NCBI GenBank assembly: GCA_029866205.1
Contig: JARWZT010000016.1
Span: 62,001 to 126,000 of the forward strand
DNA length: 64,000 nt
Origin: Rhodoferax sp.
GTDB taxonomy: Bacteria > Pseudomonadota > Gammaproteobacteria > Burkholderiales > Burkholderiaceae_C
Direction: 5' to 3'
A program made the position numbers and the translations under genes. The notes beneath the pieces were generated by a model, which was not told where the DNA came from, made no database searches, and saw only the letters and a program-made list of their open reading frames with translations. This document shows positions 8,900 to 17,545 of this stretch, piece after piece; within the stretch, counting starts at the first letter, position 1; each line of letters starts with the position of its first letter.

Positions 8900-10441
8900 A
8901 TGGGTTTGTCTTTGGTTCAGAGCCGCGTCTTGCTGGGGCTCGATGCCCTCAAGGTCACCGTCGAGGTGCACATGGCCAATGGCTTGCCCAGCTTCACGCT
9001 GGTGGGCTTGGCCGACGTGGAGGTCAAGGAGGCGCGGGAGCGGGTGCGCTGCGCCATCCAAAATTCGGGCCTCGAGTTTCCGCACAACAAGCGCATCACG
9101 GTCAATTTGGCCCCGGCAGACTTGCCCAAAGACTCTGGCCGGCTGGACCTGCCGATTGCGCTGGGCATTTTGGCGGCCAGCGGCCAACTGGACGGCAGCC
9201 GCCTTGCGGACTACGAGTTTGCGGGGGAGCTCTCACTCTCGGGCGCGCTGCGTCCGGTTCGCGGCGCGCTGGCCATGGCCCTGGCGCTGCACATGGCGCA
9301 AGTCAATACGCGCCTGGTGCTGCCTCCGGGCAGCGCCGAAGAAGCCGCATTGGTACCCGGTGCCCAGGTCTATCGCGCGGTCCACTTGCTGGATGTGGTG
9401 CGTCAGTTTGCCCCGGAGGGCGCGGTTGCTGCACAAGACAGTCCTCCAGGCGAGGAAGGCTGGTTACGGGTCTGCCCGGCACCGGTCTGCGAAGGCGATG
9501 CGCTGGCCGACCTGGCCGATGTCAAAGGCCAGATCGGCGCCAAGCGGGCCCTGGAAATTGCAGCCGCCGGAGGCCACAGCATGCTGCTGGTGGGCCCTCC
9601 AGGATCGGGCAAGTCCATGCTGGCACAGCGTTTTGCGGGTTTGCTCCCTCCCATGTCCACCGACGAAGCCTTACAAAGTGCGGCCATTGGCAGCCTCAGC
9701 GGTCGCTTTGACATCCGCCGCTGGGGCCAGCGCCCGACCGCAAACCCGCACCATTCGGCCAGCGCCGTGGCCTTGGTGGGCGGGGGCTCGCCCCCGCGGC
9801 CCGGTGAGATATCGCTGGCACATCACGGCGTGCTGTTTCTTGATGAATTGCCCGAGTTCCCCCGCAGTGCGCTTGAGGCACTGCGTGAACCGTTGGAGAC
9901 CGGCACCATCACGATCTCGCGTGCGGCGCGCCGGGCCGAGTTTCCGGCGCGCTTTCAGCTGATTGCGGCCATGAACCCCTGCCCCTGCGGCTACCTGGGT
10001 GCCACCACCCGCACTTGCCGCTGCACCCCCGACCAGGTGAGCCGCTACCAAGGCAAGCTCAGTGGCCCGCTGATGGACCGCATCGACTTGCATGTGGAAG
10101 TGCCCGCCTTGCCCGCACACGAACTATTGGGCGCGCCCGCCGGAGAGTCGACCGGCAGTATTCGCGCACGCTGCACACAGGCCCGTGCCTACGCCCACGC
10201 GCGCCAGGGCAAGACCAATCAGGCGCTCACCGGTGGCGACATCGACCTGCATGCGCGGCTCGAACCCACCGCGGCCAAATTTCTGCAAAGTGCGGCCACC
10301 CAGTTGGGTTGGTCCGCGCGCGGCACCCACCGCACACTCAAGATCGCCCGCACCATTGCCGATCTGGCCGGATCTGACACCACCACCCTGACGCACGTGG
10401 CAGAAGCCATGCAGTACCGCCGGGCGCTGAAAAACGCCTGA
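8900..10441 (+). CDS. comM: YifB/ComM-type AAA+ ATPase (Mg-chelatase-like)
   Basis: A 513-residue protein with an N-terminal ChlI/Lon-like domain (MGLSLVQSRVLLGLDA), a central AAA+ module with Walker A GPPGSGKSML at about residues 232-240 and Walker B GVLFLDELPEF, and a C-terminal Mg_chelatase_C region. In naturally competent bacteria ComM is a hexameric helicase that promotes branch migration during integration of transforming DNA. The ATG at 8900 has an AGGGAG ribosome site; the ORF track runs upstream of it. pilT/pilU are also in this window, consistent with but not proof of competence. Confidence 0.93.
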   Translation: MGLSLVQSRVLLGLDALKVTVEVHMANGLPSFTLVGLADVEVKEARERVRCAIQNSGLEFPHNKRITVNLAPADLPKDSGRLDLPIALGILAASGQLDGSRLADYEFAGELSLSGALRPVRGALAMALALHMAQVNTRLVLPPGSAEEAALVPGAQVYRAVHLLDVVRQFAPEGAVAAQDSPPGEEGWLRVCPAPVCEGDALADLADVKGQIGAKRALEIAAAGGHSMLLVGPPGSGKSMLAQRFAGLLPPMSTDEALQSAAIGSLSGRFDIRRWGQRPTANPHHSASAVALVGGGSPPRPGEISLAHHGVLFLDELPEFPRSALEALREPLETGTITISRAARRAEFPARFQLIAAMNPCPCGYLGATTRTCRCTPDQVSRYQGKLSGPLMDRIDLHVEVPALPAHELLGAPAGESTGSIRARCTQARAYAHARQGKTNQALTGGDIDLHARLEPTAAKFLQSAATQLGWSARGTHRTLKIARTIADLAGSDTTTLTHVAEAMQYRRALKNA

Positions 10442-10490
10442 GTGCGGCCAAAACCGCCCATTGCGGGTGACAAATGCCGAAACTTTCAAA

Positions 10491-10517
10491 CCCCGCGGCG
10501 GTTGACTCGCCGTGGGG
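10491..10517. terminator. GC-rich hairpin after comM
   Basis: CCCCGCGGCG pairs with CGCCGTGGGG (one G-T wobble) across a 7-nt loop, about 50 bp after the comM stop. Only four T residues follow (GGTTTTAGG), so termination would be weak. Confidence 0.4.
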
Positions 10518-10609
10518 CACGGTTTTAGGCGGGACAATAGGCAGTTGCCCGAAAAGCAGGACGGCGGCGTCCCTAGCAACTCCTGTCCCTGTATCCAGCG
10601 TCTTATTCA

Positions 10610-12466
10610 GTGTCCTATTCCCATATCCTGCATGAAGTGTTTGGCTACGACCGCTTTCGTGGCCCGCAACAAGGCATCATTGAACATGTAGGCGGTGGCG
10701 GAGATGCCCTGGTGCTGATGCCCACCGGCGGCGGCAAATCGCTGTGCTACCAAATTCCAGCCATCGCGCGCCACCGCAACGGGCAAGGCGTGACGATCGT
10801 CATTTCCCCCCTGATTGCGCTGATGCACGACCAGGTGGGTGCCCTGCATGAAGCCGGTGTCAGCGCCGCATTCTTGAATTCGACGCTCTCGGGCGAGGAA
10901 GCCTACCAAGTCGAACAGCGCATGCTGCGCGGTGACGTCACGCTCTTGTATGCCGCGCCCGAGCGCATCACCACGCCCCGCTTTCTGGCGCAGCTAGATG
11001 CCCTGTTCGAACGCGGCCAACTCAGCCTCTTTGCCATTGACGAGGCCCATTGCGTGAGCCAATGGGGGCACGACTTCCGCCCCGAATACCGGGCGCTCAC
11101 GGTGCTGCACGAGCGTTTTCCGGGCGTGCCACGCATGGCACTCACGGCCACTGCCGACGATCTGACGCGCGCCGACATCCTGGAACGTCTGCAACTGCAA
11201 GACGCGCGCGCCTTTGTCAGCAGTTTTGATCGCCCGAATATCCGCTACACGATTGTCGAAAAGCGCGAGGCCACGGCGCAGTTGCTGCGCTTCATGGAGC
11301 GTGAACATCCGGACGATGCGGGCATCGTCTATTGCCAATCGCGCAAGAAGGTCGAGGACATTGCCCAAACCCTGTGCGAGGCTGGCATCGACGCACTGCC
11401 CTACCACGCCGGGCTGGACGCCAAACTGCGCCAAACCCACCAAGACCGGTTTTTGCGCGAAGACGGCGTGGTCATGGTGGCCACGATTGCTTTTGGCATG
11501 GGCATCGACAAGCCTGACGTGCGTTTTGTGGCGCATCTGGACATGCCCAAAAATATTGAGGGCTATTACCAGGAGACGGGGCGCGCCGGACGCGATGGCC
11601 TGAGCGCCGACGCCTGGATGTGCTACGGCCTGAACGACGTGGTCAACCAGCGCCGCATGATTGACGAGGGTCCGGCAGAAGAAGAATTCAAGCAAGCCAT
11701 GCGCGGCAAGTTGGAAGCGCTGCTCGGCCTGGCCGAGGCGATTGACTGCCGGCGCACCCGCCTGCTGGCCTATTTCGGCGAGGCCAGCCAGCCCTGCGGC
11801 AACTGCGACAACTGCCTGCATCCGCCCGCCGTGTGGGATGGAACCCAGGCGGCACAGATGCTGCTCTCCACCATGTACCGCATCCACAAGCTCAGCGGCA
11901 TCAGCTTTGGCGCGGGCCAGTTGATGGACATCGTGCGTGGCAAAAAAACCGAAAAAGTGGCCCAACACGGGCACGAGCGCCTCAGCACCTTCGGCGTGGG
12001 TGCCCATTTGAGCGAGCTGCAACTGCGCGGCGTACTGCGCCAATTGCTGGCCATGGGCGCGGTGATGGTCGACGTGCAAGCCTTCAATACCCTGGTCCTG
12101 ACCGAGCAGTCGCGCGCCGTACTCAAGGGCGAGGTGCAGGTGCGCCTGCGTGAATCGGTATCGCTGCCCAAGGCGGCCAAATTGGTCAAGGGCAAGGCGT
12201 CAGGCGGGCACAGCAGCGTCAAAGCACCCATCGAACTCGATGGTCTGGCGCTCCAGCGCTATGCCGAACTCAAGGCCTGGCGCGCCGAGGTGGCGCGGGA
12301 ACACAATTTGCCCGCCTATGTGATTTTTCACGATGCCACGCTGGCGGCCATTGCGCAGCGCGCCCCCCATTCCTTGGAGGACTTGCAGGGCATTAGTGGC
12401 ATGGGGGTCAAAAAGCTCGAAGCCTATGCGCATGAGGTGCTTCGGGTGGTGGCGCTCAGCGCCTGA
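10610..12466 (+). CDS. recQ: ATP-dependent DNA helicase RecQ
   Basis: A 618-residue superfamily 2 helicase that unwinds DNA 3'-5' in recombination and fork repair. Motif I is MPTGGGKSLCYQ (residues 38-48), motif II IDEAHCVSQWGHDFRPEY, motif VI QETGRAGRDG; a zinc-binding CGNCDNC follows in the RQC region, and an HRDC domain closes the protein (ISGMGVKKLEAYA). Length matches E. coli RecQ. The start is GTG at 10610; the next codons (SYSHILHEVFGYDRFR) are typical for the family. Confidence 0.95.
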   Translation: MSYSHILHEVFGYDRFRGPQQGIIEHVGGGGDALVLMPTGGGKSLCYQIPAIARHRNGQGVTIVISPLIALMHDQVGALHEAGVSAAFLNSTLSGEEAYQVEQRMLRGDVTLLYAAPERITTPRFLAQLDALFERGQLSLFAIDEAHCVSQWGHDFRPEYRALTVLHERFPGVPRMALTATADDLTRADILERLQLQDARAFVSSFDRPNIRYTIVEKREATAQLLRFMEREHPDDAGIVYCQSRKKVEDIAQTLCEAGIDALPYHAGLDAKLRQTHQDRFLREDGVVMVATIAFGMGIDKPDVRFVAHLDMPKNIEGYYQETGRAGRDGLSADAWMCYGLNDVVNQRRMIDEGPAEEEFKQAMRGKLEALLGLAEAIDCRRTRLLAYFGEASQPCGNCDNCLHPPAVWDGTQAAQMLLSTMYRIHKLSGISFGAGQLMDIVRGKKTEKVAQHGHERLSTFGVGAHLSELQLRGVLRQLLAMGAVMVDVQAFNTLVLTEQSRAVLKGEVQVRLRESVSLPKAAKLVKGKASGGHSSVKAPIELDGLALQRYAELKAWRAEVAREHNLPAYVIFHDATLAAIAQRAPHSLEDLQGISGMGVKKLEAYAHEVLRVVALSA

Positions 12467-12551
12467 GGGGCTGGGGGACGGCCGATGTGCGCGGGTCGGA
12501 CGCCCTGTGGAGCGCGGGATCGGCGGGCCTGCCGCTGATCCCGGCGCAGCG

Positions 12552-12854
12552 TCAATGGCGCTGGAAGCTGCTTTCGTACGCCATGGCGGCGCCGCTCAGG
12601 GTGTTTTGCAAACGCTGGATGGCGCGATGGTGGCGCTCGCCGCAAGCCGCGTCGGTCGCGTGCTGGCGGTGGTGTTGCATCAAAGCCTGAAGTTTGCTGC
12701 GGCAAACGTCCAAGGCGCCCGCAAAATTAAGCGCGATATAGGCCGAATGGTCGGCGCGGGTCTGGCGGTACTCGTCCGACCAATAACTGAACAACTGCCA
12801 CTTGTACGTGCCTTTTTCGGGCATTTCAATCGGTGTTTTTTGCATAAACGTCAT
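12552..12854 (-). CDS. Hypothetical protein
   Basis: A 100-residue ORF with codon use like its neighbours and a protein-like N-terminus (MTFMQKTPIEMPEKGTYKW). It is aromatic-rich in the first half and His/Gln-rich in the second (LQALMQHHRQH), predicted soluble and mostly helical. I do not recognise the family. It faces recQ and lies in its own space. The start is uncertain: GTG codons at 12896 or 12890 would extend it by 12-14 residues, and no candidate has a strong ribosome site. Confidence 0.6.
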   Translation of the reverse strand: MTFMQKTPIEMPEKGTYKWQLFSYWSDEYRQTRADHSAYIALNFAGALDVCRSKLQALMQHHRQHATDAACGERHHRAIQRLQNTLSGAAMAYESSFQRH

Positions 12855-13098
12855 GGTGATAAAGCGAGGCAAAAGGTTGATGTTGCTCACGCCCACCTAT
12901 CACGCACCAGTCACAAGCCCGGTTGACAAGTCGGCTGCAAATTTACAAAAAGACACAAAAAGAGCTCTTTTTAGGGGGGTTGCGGAGGTCCGTAGCCCTG
13001 ACGTTTGGCCCCAGCCGGGTCATTTCTCGGCCTTGTGGGTAAAATCCGCGACTGGTTGCGCCCGGCCTGAGCGCACCCCGTTTTTGAAAGAAACCTCC

Positions 13099-13251
13099 AT
13101 GTCCGCTCCCCACGCCGCTTCTAACGACAGCAACCACGACGCCCCCCACGATGTGGTGGAAGAAATTGTGCCCATGATGCCGATCGTCTTGCCCATCGCC
13201 GGTGCGGTGCTCATGTTCTTGTTGGCTTTCATTGCCGTCTCGATGGCCTGA
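13099..13251 (+). CDS. Small single-pass membrane protein (50 aa)
   Basis: This ORF is too short for separate listing in the track but sits in frame at the end of a longer one. It encodes a polar, His/Asp-rich N-terminus (NDSNHDAPHD) followed by one long hydrophobic helix (IVLPIAGAVLMFLLAFIAV). A GAAAGAAA purine stretch precedes the ATG at normal distance. It lies 50 bp upstream of the glutathione peroxidase gene and could share its transcript. Function unknown. Confidence 0.6.
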   Translation: MSAPHAASNDSNHDAPHDVVEEIVPMMPIVLPIAGAVLMFLLAFIAVSMA

Positions 13252-13301
13252 AGCCGAACGACCTCCGCCTCACCAACCGCGCACGATTTTTGGCAACCGC
13301 C

Positions 13302-13880
13302 ATGCGTCCGATCCTTTTGTTGGCGCTGAGCGCACTGACCGGCGCTTTGTTGCTACCGCCTGCAACGGCGGTAGCCGCCGAGGCAGCCCCGGCGGCCTGC
13401 CCGGCGCTGCTGCAAAAAACCTTTAATCGCCTGCAAGACGACGCACCCCAAAACCTCTGCCAGTACGCCGGCAAAGTGCTGCTGGTGGTCAATACCGCCA
13501 GCCACTGCGGTTTTACGCCCCAGTACGAAGGGCTGGAAAAGTTGTACGCCACCTACAGCGCCCAAGGCTTGGTGGTGCTGGGGTTTCCGTCCAACGACTT
13601 TGGCCAACAGGAACCCGGCAAAGGCAAGGACATCGCCGACTTTTGCTTCAACACCTATGGTGTGAAGTTTCCGATGTTTGAGAAGTCCGTCGTTACTGGC
13701 AAAAAGGCCAATCCGCTGTTTCTGGAGCTGGCCAAGGCGGGCGGCGGATCGCCGCGCTGGAACTTCTACAAGTACCTGGTTGGACGTGATGGCAAGCTGA
13801 TCGACAGCTACTCCAGCATGACCTCACCCGACGGCAGCGCCATCGTCTCTGACGTCAAGAAAGCGCTGGCGCAACGCTAA
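13302..13880 (+). CDS. Glutathione peroxidase family protein, exported
   Basis: A 192-residue peroxidase with a signal peptide (MRPILLLALSALTGALLLPPATAVAA) followed by the mature domain. The peroxidatic Cys is in NTASHCGFTPQYEGL, and the GFPSNDFGQQEP and WNFYKYLV segments supply the Gln and Trp of the catalytic tetrad. It reduces hydroperoxides, probably using thioredoxin-like reductants as most bacterial members do; the signal peptide places it in the periplasm, less common than the cytoplasmic form. The ATG at 13302 gives the cleanest signal peptide; a TTG four codons earlier is possible. Confidence 0.88.
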   Translation: MRPILLLALSALTGALLLPPATAVAAEAAPAACPALLQKTFNRLQDDAPQNLCQYAGKVLLVVNTASHCGFTPQYEGLEKLYATYSAQGLVVLGFPSNDFGQQEPGKGKDIADFCFNTYGVKFPMFEKSVVTGKKANPLFLELAKAGGGSPRWNFYKYLVGRDGKLIDSYSSMTSPDGSAIVSDVKKALAQR

Positions 13881-13907
13881 TTGCCCTGGGTGCGGCCAGC
13901 AGCATGG

Positions 13908-14129
13908 CTAGACCCAACCTTGGCGCCACAAGGCCGGGTCGCGCAACAGGCGCCAATCCATGCGAATCACGGTCTTGGAGAACACCGCTTCAAGCTCCAC
14001 CGCCTCAATACCCTGCAAGGGCGGCTCCAGAGCAATGACTTTGGACACCAAAAAATGCTTGTTCTTGGCCACCGGTGCCACCGCAGTCCATTTGCTCAAG
14101 AGCAGCTTTTTGGGGTGCAGCGGGTTCAT
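13908..14129 (-). CDS. Small Trp-rich protein (TIGR02450 family)
   Basis: A 73-residue protein beginning MNPLHPKKLLLSKWTAV and ending RLLRDPALWRQGWV. The start pattern KKLLLSKWTAVxPxxKxKHF is that of the TIGR02450 small Trp-rich family, whose function is unknown. Its ATG overlaps the stop of the upstream DUF2237 gene by 4 bp, so the two are coupled. The track lists it only as the tail of a longer spurious ORF. Confidence 0.75.
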   Translation of the reverse strand: MNPLHPKKLLLSKWTAVAPVAKNKHFLVSKVIALEPPLQGIEAVELEAVFSKTVIRMDWRLLRDPALWRQGWV

Positions 14130-14506
14130 GCGGGCGCCTGTGGCGTGCGCAGCGCATGGGCCTGCAATTGGGCCAGAGTCACGATCTCGAGCGCTTTGGC
14201 ATGGGTGGCTTCCAGTTGCACCGGCGGTGCCACACCGGCCAGCAGGGCTTCTTTCCAACGGCGTGCGCACAGGCACCAGCGGTCGCCTGGCTGCAGGCCA
14301 ACAAAGCGGTATTCGGGCCGGGGCGTGGACAAATCGTTGCCGCGCTGGCGCGAATAAGCCAAAAATTCGGCCGTAACGCGGGCGCACACCACGTGGGTGC
14401 CATGGTCTTCCGTATCGGTGTTGCAGCACCCGTCCCTGAAAAACCCCGTCAACGGGTCAAAAGAACAGGCTTGCAGTTCGGTACCCAAAACATTCAGTGC
14501 AGTCAT
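14126..14506 (-). CDS. DUF2237 family protein
   Basis: A 126-residue protein with the DUF2237 pattern MTALNVLGTELQACSFDPLTGFFRDGCC, then VCARVTAEFLAYSRQRGNDLSTP and GDRWCLCARRWKEA. Conserved Cys pairs (GCC, CLC) suggest metal or redox roles, but none is proven. It heads a two-gene operon with the Trp-rich protein and is divergent from the DUF3429 gene. Confidence 0.85.
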   Translation of the reverse strand: MTALNVLGTELQACSFDPLTGFFRDGCCNTDTEDHGTHVVCARVTAEFLAYSRQRGNDLSTPRPEYRFVGLQPGDRWCLCARRWKEALLAGVAPPVQLEATHAKALEIVTLAQLQAHALRTPQAPA

Positions 14507-14689
14507 AAATCAGTGCCCCATACAAGGGGCCAAAGTTAAGGTGAAAACCGAGGTGGTGCCGCCACCCGCCAAGAGGCGGCAAAATCAGGCGTGGCAAAGA
14601 ATGCCGCTGCCGGATACTGCCACAGGCCCGCTGGCCCCGCCCTTTGGCGGGAATTGGAATCACCCTTGCTTCATTGACCGAGACACCCC

Positions 14690-15154
14690 ATGCAAGACCT
14701 TGCCCCCACCGACGACCCGACCCCAGCCGCGCCATCGCCATTGGTCAGCGCCCTTGGCTATGGTGGCTTGCTGCCCTTTGGCCTGTTGGCTTTGGCCGTC
14801 TTTTGGCCCGGGGAGAGCGGACCGGCTTTTTACGGCTTTGCGCTGCTGGCCTATGGCGCCACGATCGCCAGTTTTTTAGGCGCGATTCACTGGGGTCTGG
14901 CCATGCGCAGCGGCACGCCGCAGCCGCTCGCCTACCTGTGGGGTGTGGCACCCAGTCTGGTTGCGTGGACGGCCCTGCTGCAGCCCACGCCGTGGGGCTT
15001 GCTGCTGCTGACGGGCTTGCTCTTGCTGTGCTACGGGGTGGACCGGCGCCTTTACCGGCACCACCAGTTGCAGGGCTGGCTGCCCATGCGCGCGCGCCTG
15101 ACCACCGTGGCCTGCGCCAGCTGCCTGGCTGCGGCCTGGGGGCTGCTGCGATGA
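14690..15154 (+). CDS. DUF3429 family membrane protein
   Basis: A 154-residue inner-membrane protein with about four to five hydrophobic helices after a Pro-rich N-terminus. GYGGLLPF and the FLGAIHWG segment are typical of DUF3429. Biochemical role unknown. Its stop overlaps the ATG of the following cupin gene, indicating translational coupling. Confidence 0.8.
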   Translation: MQDLAPTDDPTPAAPSPLVSALGYGGLLPFGLLALAVFWPGESGPAFYGFALLAYGATIASFLGAIHWGLAMRSGTPQPLAYLWGVAPSLVAWTALLQPTPWGLLLLTGLLLLCYGVDRRLYRHHQLQGWLPMRARLTTVACASCLAAAWGLLR

Positions 15155-15819
15155 ACACCCTGCAACTGCATGCCGACGAAACCCAGCGCTGCGTGGTCGA
15201 CAGCGGGCAACTCGCTTGGCTGGAATCACCGTCGCCGTTGGTGCAGCGGCGCATGCTGGCCCGCGACGGGGGCGAAGTGGCACGGGCCACCAGCATCGTG
15301 CGCTACGCCCCCGGCGCGCGCTTTGAGGCCCATCTGCACGCGCTGGGCGAAGAAATATTGGTGCTGGAGGGCACGTTCAGCGATGAGTCGGGCGATTACG
15401 GACCCGGCAGCTACCTCAAGAATCCGCCGGGCTCCAGCCACGCGCCTTTTTCAGAAGATGGCTGCACCCTGTTCGTCAAGCTACGTCACCTGCAAGCGCA
15501 GGACAGCGAGCGCGTGGTCGTGGACACCCGGCACGCGCGCTGGCGCCAGGGCATGGTGCAGGGTTTGACGGTGCTGCCGCTCTCCGAGTTTGGTACCACG
15601 CACACCGCCTTGGTGCGCTGGGCGCCGGGCACGTTTTTCAACCCGCACCGCCATTACGGGGGCGAAGAGATTTTTGTGGTCGAGGGCGTGTTTGAGGACG
15701 AACACGGTCGCTACCCGCAAGGCTGCTGGATCCGCAGCCCGCACCTGAGCCAGCACCAGCCCTTTAGCCGCGAAGGCTGTCTGATTCTGGTCAAGACAGG
15801 GCATTTGCTGGACGCCTGA
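15151..15819 (+). CDS. Double-cupin protein (ChrR-like cupin fold)
   Basis: A 222-residue protein with two similar cupin halves, each carrying a HxH...E metal pattern: FEAHLHALGEEILVLEG and FNPHRHYGGEEIFVVEG. The halves resemble the C-terminal cupin of ChrR-type anti-sigma factors, but the N-terminal zinc-binding anti-sigma domain is missing, so a sensor or enzyme role is more likely than anti-sigma activity. ATG at 15151 overlaps the stop of the DUF3429 gene. Confidence 0.75.
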   Translation: MNTLQLHADETQRCVVDSGQLAWLESPSPLVQRRMLARDGGEVARATSIVRYAPGARFEAHLHALGEEILVLEGTFSDESGDYGPGSYLKNPPGSSHAPFSEDGCTLFVKLRHLQAQDSERVVVDTRHARWRQGMVQGLTVLPLSEFGTTHTALVRWAPGTFFNPHRHYGGEEIFVVEGVFEDEHGRYPQGCWIRSPHLSQHQPFSREGCLILVKTGHLLDA

Positions 15820-15848
15820 GGCGCCGGTACCGGCAACACGCACGAGCT

Positions 15849-15893
15849 GTGCGCTAGCGCACCTGCGGCCGCGCGGGCCCATGCACCATGGGC
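15849..15893. promoter_or_regulatory. Two perfect palindromes upstream of the broken exporter operon
   Basis: GTGCGCTAGCGCAC (15849-15862) is a perfect 14-bp palindrome, and GCCCATG-CAC-CATGGGC (15877-15893) is a perfect 7-bp inverted repeat. They fill the gap between the cupin gene and the ABC ATPase remnant. They could be an operator of a lost regulator or a hairpin terminator for the cupin operon; no T-run follows. Confidence 0.35.
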
Positions 15894-15924
15894 GATTGTT
15901 GTTTTTGCCAAAAGGCACCCGCGC

Positions 15925-16557
15925 TTGTCTGCCGACCCGACCGAAACCCCAATCGCCCGGCCGCTTGAATGCCCACCATCGCCTGAGCCGCCCGCGCCCG
16001 CGCGCACCGCCGTATTTACCGCACAAGGCCTGCGCAAGACCTACCAGATGGGCGAGGTACAGGTGCACGCGCTGGTGGACGTGGACCTGGTGATTTACCG
16101 GGGCGAATTCATCGTGCTGTTGGGGCCTTCGGGCAGCGGCAAATCCACGCTGCTCAACATCTTGGGCGGGCTGGACCGGCCCAGCGGGGGCGTGGCGCGT
16201 TTTGCGGAACACGACCTGACGGCGGCCACCGACGCCCAACTCACCCAGTACCGCCGCGAGCACGTGGGCTTTGTATTTCAGTTCTACAACCTGATCCCGA
16301 GCCTGACGGTGCGAGAAAACGTCGAGCTAGTGACCGACATTACTACCCACCCCATGCCCGCCACCGAAGCCTTGGGACTGGTGGGTTTGTCGGAGCGCCT
16401 GGACCACTTTCCCTCGCAACTCTCCGGCGGCGAGCAACAACGCGTGGCCATTGCACGCGCCATCGTCAAGCGCCCCGAGGTGCTGCTGGGCGGTGGACGC
16501 ATTCAGCGCATTGAACACAACGCGCACAAGCTGCGTCCGGCGGAGCCGTCGTGGTGA
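15925..16557 (+). pseudogene. ABC exporter ATP-binding protein with internal deletion
   Basis: A MacB/LolD-like ATPase of 210 residues. Walker A ([14 protein letters not shown]), Q-loop region and signature [23 protein letters not shown] are intact, but the sequence then jumps straight to the normal C-terminal tail [16 protein letters not shown]. Walker B, D-loop and H-loop are missing: about 60-70 codons lost, in frame. Without Walker B glutamate and H-loop histidine it cannot hydrolyse ATP normally. The start is an uncertain TTG. The next two genes are also broken, so this is a decaying operon. Confidence 0.85.
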
Positions 16558-16591
16558 AGGGCGGCACGCGCGCGTGCCCGACGGAGCGCCG

Positions 16592-16702
16592 ATGCAGGCC
16601 TTGAATCACAAGCTGCTGTGCGACCTGCGCCTGATGTGGAGCCAGGCTCTCACGATTGCACTGGTGGTAGGCAGCGGGGTGGCGGGCTTTGTGTACCAAG
16701 GT
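16592..16702 (+). pseudogene. ABC exporter permease, N-terminal fragment
   Basis: About 37 residues (MQALNHKLLCDLRLMWSQA then a hydrophobic stretch ALTIALVVGSGVAGFVYQG) match the N-terminus of an FtsX-like permease of exporter operons. Downstream sequence abruptly changes to an adaptor protein in another frame, so nearly the entire permease is deleted. Confidence 0.75.
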
Positions 16703-17045
16703 GTCGGCGCTCGGCATTGAAGAACAGCGGGTGCACGCCGTGATCGACATTACGGCGCCACCGGCCCAGTGGCATGGTTTGGGCGACGGTTTCAAGGTCG
16801 AAGTGCGCGTGCTGGTGCAGGTGCTGGAGGGCGCCACGCTGGTGCCTGTGAGCGCCCTGTTCCCCATGGGCAGCCGCTGGGGCCTGTTTGTGATGGAGCA
16901 AGGCCGCGCCCGCCTGCATGAAGTAGACGTCGCGAGCCGCAACGGCGTAGACGCCTGGCTGCGCAGCCCACTGGCAACGGGCACCCCGGTGGTGGTGTAC
17001 CCGGACAGCAAGTTTCAGGATGGGGCGCGGGTGAAGGGACGGTGA
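16703..17045 (+). pseudogene. Periplasmic adaptor (HlyD/MFP family), C-terminal fragment
   Basis: About 115 residues of a membrane-fusion protein tail: VSALGIEEQRVHAVIDI, VEVRVLV, TLVPVSALFPMG and a final GTPVVVYPDSKFQDGARVKGR. The N-terminal membrane anchor, lipoyl and hairpin domains are absent. The order ATPase-permease-adaptor is that of a complete exporter operon, so one deletion joined the permease start to the adaptor end. Confidence 0.75.
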
Positions 17046-17253
17046 CGGAGGCTGGGATGTCTTTTACCTGAGAAGAGATGCGGCTTCGGTAAGCGATGAC
17101 AGCTACCTGGCCATTGCAGACGGTGGCTACGCTGCTTTGGGCGGCGCTGATGCAGCGCAAGCCGACGTTAAATCCAAACACGATTAACTCGTGGGTGGGC
17201 CATCTCCAGAGGTGGCCAATGACTGGAACCGGGACCTTTTCAAAAACGCCCAA

Positions 17254-17293
17254 TTGACTGTTGCGGAGCTGCAATATACACTTGCTATATACA
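17254..17293 (+). promoter_or_regulatory. Candidate vapBC promoter with direct repeat
   Basis: TTGACT (17254-17259) and TATACA (17275-17280) resemble -35 and -10 boxes with a short 15-bp spacer. ATATACA occurs twice (17274-17280 and 17287-17293), 13 bp apart, just before the vapB ribosome site, a plausible binding site for the VapB-VapC autorepressor. Confidence 0.4.
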
Positions 17294-17311
17294 TTTCCTC
17301 AGGAGGTCGAC

Positions 17312-17545
17312 ATGTCCATCGGCACTGTTTTCGTCAATAACCGTACCCAGGCCGTTCGCCTCCCTTTGGACGTGCGTCTACCCGAGGGTGTCCAAAAGGT
17401 AGAGATACGCGTCAAAGGTAACGAGCGCATCATCGCCCCCCTAGGCCAATCCTGGGACAGCTTCTTTCTGGGTGGCCCCACCGTTAGCGACGACTTCCTG
17501 CCCGAGCGCGCCACCCAGCACCAGCCGGAGCGGGAGGCTCTCTGA
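17312..17545 (+). CDS. vapB: Antitoxin VapB
   Basis: A 77-residue antitoxin with an N-terminal AbrB/SpoVT-type DNA-binding segment (TVFVNNRTQAVRLP) and a C-terminal toxin-binding tail (SWDSFFLGGPTVSDDFLPER) typical of VapB. A perfect AGGAGG ribosome site fixes the ATG at 17312. VapB neutralises VapC and represses the operon. The stop overlaps the vapC start by 1 bp. Confidence 0.92.
   Translation: MSIGTVFVNNRTQAVRLPLDVRLPEGVQKVEIRVKGNERIIAPLGQSWDSFFLGGPTVSDDFLPERATQHQPEREAL

Noticed and set aside
12333-12926. 197-aa plus-strand ORF overlapping the end of recQ
   Set aside because: Starts inside recQ in another frame and covers a better minus-strand ORF; composition is that of a shadow.
17046-17253. 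Integron attC-like site (a GTTAAA motif after a GC-rich imperfect palindrome)
   Set aside because: No matching core on the other side, no integrase, and pairing is poor.
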